A stretch of DNA of 10,165 bases from NCBI GenBank assembly GCA_947470165.1, contig CANISN010000041.1:1-10165 (forward strand). Direction: 5' to 3'. Shown one piece after another: positions 1-6,498 of the stretch. The translations under genes were made by a program, and so were the position numbers. Position 1 is the stretch's first letter. Each line of letters starts with the position of its first letter. The DNA comes from Burkholderiaceae bacterium (lineage in GTDB: Bacteria; Pseudomonadota; Gammaproteobacteria; Burkholderiales; Burkholderiaceae). The notes beneath the pieces are model-generated. The model did not search any database, had not been told where the DNA came from, and saw only the letters and a list, made by a program, of their open reading frames with translations.

Positions 1-15
1 ATATATTGAACAAGT

Positions 16-19
16 AAGG
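16..19 (+). promoter_or_regulatory. Shine-Dalgarno sequence of yefM
   Basis: AAGG lies 7 nt before the ATG at 27. It decides the start: a TTG at 21 is in the same frame but only one base after this motif, too close to be used. Homologous YefM proteins also begin at the equivalent of the ATG, or further upstream. The promoter and operator of the module lie before the window. Confidence 0.5.
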
Positions 20-26
20 TTTGACA

Positions 27-284
27 ATGAGAGTGATTAATTTTTCTGATGCTAGAAATCAATTTAAGCAAGTGATCGATCAAGTGGTGAGTGATTGTGA
101 TGTAGCAATCATCTCTCGCAGAGATGCTGATGATGCTGTAGTGATGTCGTTGAATACCTATAACAGCATGATGGAAACACTCCATTTATTAAAATCTCCA
201 GCTAACGTAAAACATTTGGAGAAATCATTGGCGCAATATCGTAAAGGACAAACGAAGAAAAAGGCTCTTGTAGATGCCGAGTAA
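27..284 (+). CDS. yefM: Type II antitoxin of the YefM/Phd family
   Basis: Labile antitoxin of a YefM-YoeB pair. It neutralises the mRNA-cleaving toxin encoded next and, in the family, represses its own operon together with the toxin. The 85-residue protein starts with the family pattern RVINFSDARNQF (residues 2-13), the DNA-binding Phd/YefM fold. It continues with AVVMSLNTYNSMMET (37-51) and LLKSPANVKHLEKSL (54-68), which line up closely with remembered E. coli YefM (MSLEEYNSLEET, LLRSPAN). The charged C-terminus is the expected flexible toxin-wrapping tail. Its stop codon overlaps the start of the toxin gene by 11 nt, typical of coupled antitoxin-toxin translation. The ATG at 27 was chosen over an in-frame TTG at 21 because of the spacing to the upstream AAGG. 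Family assignment is firm; autoregulation is inferred from the family because the operator is outside the window. Confidence 0.93.
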   Translation: MRVINFSDARNQFKQVIDQVVSDCDVAIISRRDADDAVVMSLNTYNSMMETLHLLKSPANVKHLEKSLAQYRKGQTKKKALVDAE

Positions 285-537
285 GGTTGTGTGGACAAAC
301 GCAGCATGGTCTGATTATGTTTACTGGCAAGGGCAAGATAAAAAAACTTTAAAGCGTATCAATGTACTTATAAAGGATGCTATGCGAAATCCTGAGGACG
401 GTATTGGAAAGCCTGAGGAATTAAGGGAAAGTCTATCGGGATTTTGGTCAAGACGAATAGATGATGTCCATCGTCTTGTATACGCCATCAACAAAGATCA
501 GCTTATGATTATTGCGTGCCGATATCACTATGAATGA
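274..537 (+). CDS. yoeB: mRNA interferase toxin YoeB (RelE superfamily)
   Basis: Ribosome-dependent endoribonuclease that cleaves mRNA in the ribosomal A site and halts translation when not bound by YefM. At 87 residues it is close to E. coli YoeB (84). It shares KxxWxxxxWxDYxYWQ at residues 4-19, IKDAMRNPEDGIGKPEEL (33-50), LSGFWSRRIDDVHRLVYA (54-71) and the terminal ACRYHY (81-86). The residues equivalent to the catalytic Glu46, Arg65, His83 and Tyr84 of the E. coli enzyme are all present, as Glu48, Arg67, His85 and Tyr86, so the toxin looks active. The start overlaps yefM by 11 nt, with AAGG at 261-264 as a plausible ribosome site. It ends 17 bp before the convergent dctM. There is no sign of decay. 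The module could be chromosomal baggage or a stress-response element; the sequence does not say which. Confidence 0.95.
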   Translation: MPSKVVWTNAAWSDYVYWQGQDKKTLKRINVLIKDAMRNPEDGIGKPEELRESLSGFWSRRIDDVHRLVYAINKDQLMIIACRYHYE

Positions 538-554
538 GCATGATTCTGGGGCGG

Positions 555-2087
555 TTATTTCACTGGTTTATCCAACTGAAAAACCACCGGCGCATCTTCA
601 TCGATCTTGCTTGGTGACGATTCTGGCTTTACTTCATCTGTGTTTGTGAAGTTAAAGTCTTGACTCTGCACGACTGCTGCAGGCTTATCCAGAAAAGTAG
701 TGACTAGTACTGGGAATGCAGCTACAACAACAACCATAATCAGTTGCAGGCCTACCCAAGGCAATGCGCCCCAGTAGATGTCGCTACTCTTGACTTCTTT
801 GGGTGCCACGCCACGTAAGTAGAAAAGTGCAAATCCAAACGGGGGATGCATAAACGAGGTCTGCATATTCACGCAGAGCATCACGCCAAACCAAACGAGT
901 GCAGCGCTAGCGGCAGCTTGGGGATTACCATTCATAGTGGCGAGTAGTACTGGTGCTAGTAGTTTGACCGCCACCGGTGCAAGTAATGGCACAACGATGA
1001 AGGCAATCTCAAAAAAGTCTAGAAAGAATGCCAAGAAAAAAACAAACAAGTTCACGGCAACTAAGAAACCAATCCAGCCACCAGGCAGATTTGAAAATAA
1101 TTCCTCTACCCAATGTCCGCCATCAACCCCTTGAAATACTACCGAGAAGCAGGTTGAGCCAATCAAGATAAATATCACCATGGCAGTAATGCGCATCGTA
1201 TTTTGATAGGCCTCCTGAATAAGCCCTTTCAGATTGGGAATACTCGCCCTCCGAATCCACGCTAAGAGCAATGCTCCCATTGCCCCCATCGCACCAGATT
1301 CAGTTGGCGTCGCAATACCAGTCATGATGGTTCCCAGTACCAAGAAAATCAGCACAGCGGAAGGAATGATCCCCATGAGGCATTTTTTCCAGAGCGGCCA
1401 GCCCTTTAGAGTGAGTTCGCCTTCTGGAGCTGCTGGTAGATAGTCTGGTCTAAACCGCGATAAGAAGAAGGTGTAGAGCGCAAAAAGACCAATCTGCAAT
1501 AGTGATGGACCCCAAGCACCCAGGTACATGCTACCCACATCAGCACTACCGCTTTGGGTTTTTAATTGATCCGCCAAAACAATCAATACCAAGGAAGGCG
1601 GGACTAATTGCGTAATAGTCCCAGAAGCGGCCAAAACGCCCGTAGCGTAGCGCATGTTGTAGCCATAACGCATCATTACCGGCAGCGAGATCATCGCCAT
1701 AGCGATCACCTGAGCAGCCACCGTGCCGGTGATTGCTCCTAGTATGAATCCAACTATGATTACTGAATAGCCAAGACCGCCCCGAATGCGCCCAAAGAGT
1801 TGGCCCATGGAGTCAAGCATTTCTTCGGCAAGGCCACAGCGCTCCAGAATGGCGCCCATGAAAGTGAAGAAGGGGATGGCTAATAGGAGATCGTTAGCCA
1901 GCACACTACCAAAGATACGTTGAGGAATAGCTTGCAGAAATGGCATGCCAAAGAAGTTCTCGCTAATCGCAACACCTGCAAAGAATAATCCTGCTGCCAT
2001 CAAAGAAAAAGCCACCGGGAAGCCGATCAACATAAATACGATCAAGCCACCAAACATGAGTGGTGGCATCCATTCAAGCGGAATCAT
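555..2087 (-). CDS. dctM: TRAP transporter large permease subunit (DctM)
   Basis: Inner-membrane subunit forming the transport path of a tripartite ATP-independent periplasmic transporter, which uses an ion gradient (usually sodium) to import organic acids or related solutes. The 510-residue protein is mostly hydrophobic with about a dozen membrane segments up to residue 466. The DctM signatures are visible: IPFFTFMGAILERCGLAEEM (71-90), GTVAAQVIAMAMISLPVMMR followed by YGY (121-143), ASGTITQLVPPS (154-165) and GIATPTESGAMGAMGALLL (257-275). It looks closest to the mannitol/chloroaromatic (FcbT3) branch, by recall. Its start overlaps the dctQ stop as ATGA (2084-2087) and no clear Shine-Dalgarno precedes it, so translation is probably coupled to dctQ. 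Oddity: residues 467-510 form a hydrophilic, Asp/Glu/Pro/Ser-rich tail beyond the last membrane segment, making it longer than the usual 425-450 residues. The substrate cannot be told. Confidence 0.93.
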   Translation of the reverse strand: MIPLEWMPPLMFGGLIVFMLIGFPVAFSLMAAGLFFAGVAISENFFGMPFLQAIPQRIFGSVLANDLLLAIPFFTFMGAILERCGLAEEMLDSMGQLFGRIRGGLGYSVIIVGFILGAITGTVAAQVIAMAMISLPVMMRYGYNMRYATGVLAASGTITQLVPPSLVLIVLADQLKTQSGSADVGSMYLGAWGPSLLQIGLFALYTFFLSRFRPDYLPAAPEGELTLKGWPLWKKCLMGIIPSAVLIFLVLGTIMTGIATPTESGAMGAMGALLLAWIRRASIPNLKGLIQEAYQNTMRITAMVIFILIGSTCFSVVFQGVDGGHWVEELFSNLPGGWIGFLVAVNLFVFFLAFFLDFFEIAFIVVPLLAPVAVKLLAPVLLATMNGNPQAAASAALVWFGVMLCVNMQTSFMHPPFGFALFYLRGVAPKEVKSSDIYWGALPWVGLQLIMVVVVAAFPVLVTTFLDKPAAVVQSQDFNFTNTDEVKPESSPSKIDEDAPVVFQLDKPVK

Positions 2088-2635
2088 TGCATGGGCTTTT
2101 CATAATGAAGGTCGGCTGATGGCAAGACTTCTTTACCTTGCAGGGCGGCAATTCGTTTAGTGATTTCTGAAAGTCCTTGAAGGCTCAGCATAAAAAAACC
2201 TAAGGGCACAATCAATTTAATGGGGTAGCGTGGTAAACCGCCTGCATTGAGTGAGTGCTCTGATACCAACCATGAGGGATAAAACAAGGTAGTCCAAGAT
2301 AGCCAGGCAAATAAGATGCAAGCTGGCATAAGAAACAATACCAAACCGAAGAGATCGATATAGAGACGTCCACGATCAGAGAGTTGCGAGTAAATTAAAT
2401 CCACTCGAACATGCTCATTGCATTTAAGGGTATAGGAGGCACCCAGCATTACGGCTGCGCCAAAGAGATACCACTGCAATTCCAGTGGCCAGTTATTGCT
2501 GATATCTAAGCCGTAGCGCAAAAGAGCATTACTTGCTGAGACTACACAAGATAGCAAAATCATGATACCGGCTAGCTTGCCTAGAAATTGATTGAGACGA
2601 TCAATTCCGATTGAGAGTAGTCCCCAAAAGCCCAT
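2084..2635 (-). CDS. dctQ: TRAP transporter small permease subunit (DctQ)
   Basis: Small inner-membrane subunit that pairs with DctM. The 183-residue protein has four predicted membrane segments (about 17-39, 53-70, 93-115 and 138-157), the DctQ topology. The stretch LQWYLFGAAVMLGASYTL (53-70) followed by NEHVRVDL (73-80) is the family signature between segments 2 and 3. The form with QWYLF resembles FcbT2-type small permeases (by recall). The ATG at 2635 lies 5 nt after the argH stop and the gene overlaps dctM by 4 nt, so argH, dctQ and dctM are very likely co-transcribed. No gene for the periplasmic binding protein (DctP), the third part of such a system, is present between argH and the toxin-antitoxin pair. 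Confidence 0.9.
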   Translation of the reverse strand: MGFWGLLSIGIDRLNQFLGKLAGIMILLSCVVSASNALLRYGLDISNNWPLELQWYLFGAAVMLGASYTLKCNEHVRVDLIYSQLSDRGRLYIDLFGLVLFLMPACILFAWLSWTTLFYPSWLVSEHSLNAGGLPRYPIKLIVPLGFFMLSLQGLSEITKRIAALQGKEVLPSADLHYEKPMQ

Positions 2636-2640
2636 GCGAT

Positions 2641-4059
2641 CTAGAGATCCGCACGAGCCCGTTTGATTGCAGCCAGTACTTGGGCTGGAGCTGTGCCGCC
2701 AGTATGTTGGCGTGAGTTAACGGAGCCATCTACCGTTAATAGGGCAAACACATCGTCGCCTATGAGCTCAGGACGATTATCTAAGCCACAAGCAAAGCGT
2801 AATTCAGAAAGACTGAGATCGGTCAGCATGCAATTGCGGCCAACACAAGCTTTCACTGCATGGGCTACTGCCTCATGCGCATCTCGGAAAGCCAGTCCTT
2901 TTTTAACTAAGTAGTCAGCTAAGTCGGTTGCAGTTGCAAAGCCTTCTTCGGCAGCCGCTTTCATGACATCGGCTTTAACTTGAATATGCGGCACCATATC
3001 AGCGAAGATGCGCAAGGTATCTTGTACGGTATCAACTGCATCAAACAATGGTTCTTTATCTTCTTGATTATCTTTGTTATATGCCAATGGCTGGCTCTTC
3101 ATCAAAGTTAGCAAAGAAATCAAGTCGCCATATACGCGTCCAGTTTTGCCACGAGCTAACTCTGGTACATCTGGGTTCTTCTTCTGCGGCATGATAGAGC
3201 TGCCAGTGCAGAAACGATCTGGCAAATCAATGAAGCCAAAGCGTGGGCTTAGCCACAGTACTAACTCCTCAGATAAGCGGGAGACATGCATCATCAAAAT
3301 GGATGCAAAAGCACAGAACTCAATCGCGAAGTCACGATCTGACACTGCATCCAGAGAGTTATTGCAAATGCCATCAAAGCCAAGAATCTTGGCAACTTGA
3401 TCACGATCAATTGGGTAGGTCGTTCCAGCCAAAGCTGCGGCACCGAGTGGCAGGCGATTAAAGCGGATGCGTAGATCAGCCAAGCGACTAGCATCACGGC
3501 TAAACATTTCGTAATAGGCCATCAAGTGATGGCCAAAGGTAATGGGTTGAGCTACCTGTAAGTGGGTGTGGCCAGGCATGATTGTGGCAGAGTGAGTCTG
3601 TGCAAGATCTAGTAGGGCGATGCGCAAGGTTTTCAGGGTGACTGCAATCTGATCAACGCTGTCACGTAACCAAAGGCGTAAATCAGTCGCTACTTGATCA
3701 TTGCGTGAGCGACCGGTATGAAGACGTTTGCCAGCGTCGCCAACTAATTCAGTGAGACGAGCCTCGATGTTGAGATGCACATCTTCTAGAGCGAGTTGCC
3801 AGTTAAATTCTCCGGCCTCAATTTCGCGTTTAATCTGGGTCATTCCCTTTTGGATATCCGCTAAATCTTGTGCACTAATGATCTTTTTAGTGGCTAGCAT
3901 TTCAGCGTGAGCTAAAGACCCTGCAATATCGACCAAGGCAAAGCGTTGATCAAAGCCAATAGAGGCGGTATAACGCTGAACTAGTTCGTCGACGGGTTCG
4001 GTAAAGCGGGCCGACCACGCTTGGGCTTTGTTGGCAAGGGAATTTTTTGATGAGCTCAT
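2641..4059 (-). CDS. argH: Argininosuccinate lyase
   Basis: Last step of arginine biosynthesis: cleaves argininosuccinate to arginine and fumarate in the cytoplasm, as a homotetramer of the fumarase/aspartase superfamily. The 472-residue length is normal for the family. Visible active-site motifs are HTGRSRNDQ (114-122), [12 protein letters not shown] (161-172) with the conserved catalytic-region His166, and the superfamily signature [12 protein letters not shown] (286-297) with the mobile-loop catalytic Ser288. All key residues appear intact. The ATG at 4059 gives a normal N-terminus ending in the conserved W-x-x-R-F (15-19). No Shine-Dalgarno is visible in the short space before it. It is the first gene of a minus-strand operon with dctQ and dctM and is divergent from hemC across 43 bp. 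Confidence 0.98.
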   Translation of the reverse strand: MSSSKNSLANKAQAWSARFTEPVDELVQRYTASIGFDQRFALVDIAGSLAHAEMLATKKIISAQDLADIQKGMTQIKREIEAGEFNWQLALEDVHLNIEARLTELVGDAGKRLHTGRSRNDQVATDLRLWLRDSVDQIAVTLKTLRIALLDLAQTHSATIMPGHTHLQVAQPITFGHHLMAYYEMFSRDASRLADLRIRFNRLPLGAAALAGTTYPIDRDQVAKILGFDGICNNSLDAVSDRDFAIEFCAFASILMMHVSRLSEELVLWLSPRFGFIDLPDRFCTGSSIMPQKKNPDVPELARGKTGRVYGDLISLLTLMKSQPLAYNKDNQEDKEPLFDAVDTVQDTLRIFADMVPHIQVKADVMKAAAEEGFATATDLADYLVKKGLAFRDAHEAVAHAVKACVGRNCMLTDLSLSELRFACGLDNRPELIGDDVFALLTVDGSVNSRQHTGGTAPAQVLAAIKRARADL

Positions 4060-4102
4060 AAACGCAGTATATTGTTATAGGTCTTTATTTATTTTAAATG
4101 CT
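4060..4102. promoter_or_regulatory. Divergent argH/hemC intergenic promoter region
   Basis: These 43 AT-rich bases separate the start codons of two divergent genes, so the promoters of both must lie here or reach into the coding ends. A -10-like TATACT for argH reads on the minus strand at 4071-4066, only six bases before its ATG. On the plus strand TATATT (4068-4073) and TTGATG (4047-4052) are weak candidate elements for hemC, but the 15-nt spacing is short. Neither gene has a recognisable Shine-Dalgarno sequence. That it is a promoter region follows from gene layout; the individual boxes are tentative. Confidence 0.4.
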
Positions 4103-5083
4103 ATGTCCCAAACCTCTATTTCTAGTTCTACATCCCCCATCCCCGCTGCCCCTGAGCGCCTGGTAATCGCCTCCCGCGAGAGCCGTCTTGCCATGTGGCA
4201 AGCGGAACATCTCAGAGATTGCCTCAAAAAGCTCTATCCAGACTGTGACGTCCAGATCTTGGGCATGACTACTCGGGGCGACCAAATACTGGATAAAGCC
4301 CTCTCTAAAGTCGGTGGAAAGGGTTTGTTTGTAAAAGAGCTCGAAACTGCTCTTGAGGACGGTCGGGCTGATTTGGCAGTCCATTCCTTAAAAGATGTCC
4401 CCATGATCATGCCTGAGGGCTTTGATTTGTCTTGCGTCATGGCGCGTGAAGACGCGCATGATGCGTTTGTATCTAATGACTATTCTAGTCTTGAAGATTT
4501 ACCTAAGAATGCGGTAGTTGGTACCTCTAGTTTGCGCCGTGAGTCGGTTCTTAGGTCCAAGTTCCCTCATTTGGTAATCCAGCCTCTAAGGGGAAATTTA
4601 GATACCCGCATGGCTAAATTAGATCGCGGCGAGTACCAAGCCATTATTTTGGCCGCTGCGGGATTGAAACGTCTCGGTCTAGCAAGCCGTATTCGAGCCC
4701 TCTTGCCGATTGATCCTTACACCCCTGCAGCAGGGCAAGGCGCTCTCGGGATCGAAACTTTGAGCAAGCATCCCAACATTAAACAGTGGCTTGCGCCACT
4801 CAATGATTTACCTACCCTTTATGCAGTCAGTGCCGAGCGTATGGTGTCTCGCCAACTTGGAGGCTCTTGTGAAGTGCCCTTGGCTGCTTACGCTACCTGG
4901 GACCAAGATCACATGAATATCCGTTCTTTTGTTGCAAGCGTAGATGGTAAGGCCAGCTGCTTGGCTAGCGCGCAAGGCAAAGTCAAGAGCCTAGAGGATG
5001 CCGAGGCCTTAGGTCTTTCAGTTGCGCGAGATCTGATTTCTCAAGGCGCTGAGCATTTATTGCCTAACGGTTTACCTAAATAA
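4103..5083 (+). CDS. hemC: Hydroxymethylbilane synthase (porphobilinogen deaminase)
   Basis: Joins four porphobilinogen molecules into the linear tetrapyrrole hydroxymethylbilane, on the way to heme and siroheme; cytoplasmic. The 326-residue product carries the family motifs in order: [14 protein letters not shown] (22-35), HSLKDVP (94-100) with the catalytic Asp98, TSSLRRE (141-147), RGNLDTR (163-169), [11 protein letters not shown] (208-218) and [12 protein letters not shown] (253-264). Cys256 in the last motif is the attachment point of the dipyrromethane cofactor. An in-frame start at 4028 would run into argH and adds unrelated residues. The ATG at 4103 leaves only a short Ser/Thr/Pro-rich leader (about 17 residues) before the conserved core, slightly longer than in E. 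coli. No clear Shine-Dalgarno precedes it. hemD follows after 22 nt on the same strand, so they probably form one transcript. Confidence 0.97.
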   Translation: MSQTSISSSTSPIPAAPERLVIASRESRLAMWQAEHLRDCLKKLYPDCDVQILGMTTRGDQILDKALSKVGGKGLFVKELETALEDGRADLAVHSLKDVPMIMPEGFDLSCVMAREDAHDAFVSNDYSSLEDLPKNAVVGTSSLRRESVLRSKFPHLVIQPLRGNLDTRMAKLDRGEYQAIILAAAGLKRLGLASRIRALLPIDPYTPAAGQGALGIETLSKHPNIKQWLAPLNDLPTLYAVSAERMVSRQLGGSCEVPLAAYATWDQDHMNIRSFVASVDGKASCLASAQGKVKSLEDAEALGLSVARDLISQGAEHLLPNGLPK

Positions 5084-5105
5084 GAATTAATAAGACCAGC
5101 TGCCG

Positions 5106-5927
5106 ATGAGCAACAAGATGAGCGGCAAGACTATTGTCATTACCCGTCCCATGGGGCAGGCACGTCAATTGTCGGAAGCGCTTCAAGCGAGCTTACTCAA
5201 GAGCGGTATTGGTAAAGAATTATTTCCAAAAATCATTTCTCTACCACTACTCACTATCGTCCCGAAGGGTGATAGTGGTTTAGCTCATGAAATAACTGAA
5301 GCCCTACAGTCTGCAGATCTAGTCATTTTCGTCAGCCCCAATGCAATTGAATGCACGATGCGTTTACTTGAGAAATCTTGGCAGGGTCTAGTAGATCGCT
5401 TAATACCCATTGGAGTGATGGGTGGCAGTAGTATGGCGGCCTTAAAAAATCATGGCATCGGTTCTGAGAGTATTCCGACACCGGTGATCCTCCCACAAGA
5501 CAATGCCCACTGGGATTCAGAGGGCTTATGGCTTGAGTTACAAAAATTGCAATGGGATTGGCCTACAAAAAAAGTAATGATCTTCAAGGGTGACGGTGGG
5601 CGCGACTGGTTGGCTGAAACCTTAAAAGATGCAGGGGCCCAAGTCGAAGCAATTGCAGTCTATACGCGCGTACCTTTAGACCTTAATAACCCTGCTTGGA
5701 AGGATGTTCATAAGATGGATTTTGCACAGTCTCTTTGGTTGCTTACCTCCTCTGAGGCGGTACGCTATTTGGGGCAGGCTAAGCTGCCAGTAGATCTTGC
5801 TAGGGCGATTTGCCCACATCACAATATCGCCGATGCTGCAAAGCAAATTGGCTTTGGAGAAACCCTTACTTGCGAGCCTGGAGATGAATCTCTAATTGCC
5901 GCATCGCAAGCTTGGCTATCTATTTAA
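5106..5927 (+). CDS. hemD: Uroporphyrinogen-III synthase
   Basis: Closes hydroxymethylbilane with inversion of ring D to give uroporphyrinogen III, directly using the product of the preceding hemC. The family is poorly conserved in sequence, but the 273-residue protein shows its recurring landmarks. These are VITRPMGQARQL near the start (11-22), VIFVSPNAIE (73-82), IGVMGGSSMAAL (102-113), KGDGGRDWLAETLKDAGAQV (161-180) followed by VYTR (185-188), and LTSSEAVR (213-220). Length is typical for the stand-alone enzyme; there is no HemX-like fusion at the C-terminus. Two in-frame ATGs (5106 and 5118) are both possible starts, each inside a GATGAGC repeat, with no strong Shine-Dalgarno to decide. 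The stop codon shares the palindrome TTAA (5924-5927) with the stop of convergent ubiC. Confidence 0.92.
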   Translation: MSNKMSGKTIVITRPMGQARQLSEALQASLLKSGIGKELFPKIISLPLLTIVPKGDSGLAHEITEALQSADLVIFVSPNAIECTMRLLEKSWQGLVDRLIPIGVMGGSSMAALKNHGIGSESIPTPVILPQDNAHWDSEGLWLELQKLQWDWPTKKVMIFKGDGGRDWLAETLKDAGAQVEAIAVYTRVPLDLNNPAWKDVHKMDFAQSLWLLTSSEAVRYLGQAKLPVDLARAICPHHNIADAAKQIGFGETLTCEPGDESLIAASQAWLSI

Positions 5928-6496
5928 TTGCTGGGATAGTTCAGTAGTGCCGGCAGAAATACTTCGCTCACTAAGAGCGGACGCCCTTTAAGTTGATACA
6001 GTGTGCGCCTAGCCCAACTGACTGATTGCAGTTCAGGGTATTGCTGAAAACATTTTTTCCATAAGGCACTTTTTTTATCTAAGCGGGAAATTACACGATG
6101 TGATTTCTTTTTGGAGTGCATGCGTTTTTTGGCAAACAGCACTGCGCCTAATGGTTTCTTACCTAAGCGTAGGACTTCATGGTTGCTACCACTTGAGCTG
6201 CTATTGGGAATAATGCTGCGTGCCATAACCAGCGGAATGCCATTGACACAGAGTAATACCTCTCGCAGACGACAGCGTTTGATCTTGAAGTGAAAATAGC
6301 GACTTTCGTCGCTATTGAGGTTTTGCCTGCAATCTTGCAACACTAGAACTTCTAGTTTTTGTCCAATTACACTTTCAATCTTTTGAGTTAAGGAGCCAGT
6401 ATCACTGAGCCAAGACTGCCACTTTCGCGGCGCTTGATGCAATGCACCGGAATCGACTCGATTCCATGCAGAACGGAGACGACGACGGTAAACCAT
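5924..6496 (-). CDS. ubiC: Chorismate lyase (chorismate-pyruvate lyase)
   Basis: Splits chorismate into 4-hydroxybenzoate and pyruvate, the first committed step of ubiquinone synthesis; cytoplasmic. Compared with remembered E. coli UbiC, the 190-residue protein keeps LREVLLCVNGIPLVMARSII (77-96) with substrate-binding Arg78, LGKKPLGAVLF (111-121), and RRTLYQLKGRPLLVSEVFLP (163-182) with the conserved Glu178. Between the second and third blocks it has about 20 extra residues, rich in Lys and Arg (KKRMHSKKKSHRVISR, 123-138), so it is longer than the 165-residue E. coli enzyme. The N-terminus is also basic (YRRRLRSAW). It starts 2 nt after the rhlE stop on the same strand with no clear Shine-Dalgarno, suggesting coupling to the helicase gene. 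No ubiA prenyltransferase gene follows; hemD converges instead. Confidence 0.88.
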   Translation of the reverse strand: MVYRRRLRSAWNRVDSGALHQAPRKWQSWLSDTGSLTQKIESVIGQKLEVLVLQDCRQNLNSDESRYFHFKIKRCRLREVLLCVNGIPLVMARSIIPNSSSSGSNHEVLRLGKKPLGAVLFAKKRMHSKKKSHRVISRLDKKSALWKKCFQQYPELQSVSWARRTLYQLKGRPLLVSEVFLPALLNYPSN

Positions 6497-6498
6497 GT

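Noticed and set aside
21..26. Perfect TTGACA hexamer directly before the yefM ATG
   Set aside because: It matches a -35 box, but no -10 sequence lies 16-18 nt downstream and a promoter there would start inside yefM.
558..581. Hairpin at the end of dctM as a bidirectional terminator
   Set aside because: The stem is interrupted by an internal loop, is AT-rich and is not followed by a T run on either strand; kept only as part of the junction observation.
4028..4102. Upstream extension of the hemC frame from an ATG at 4028
   Set aside because: It overlaps the start of argH on the other strand, encodes residues with no match to HemC N-termini, and the conserved core begins well after the ATG at 4103.
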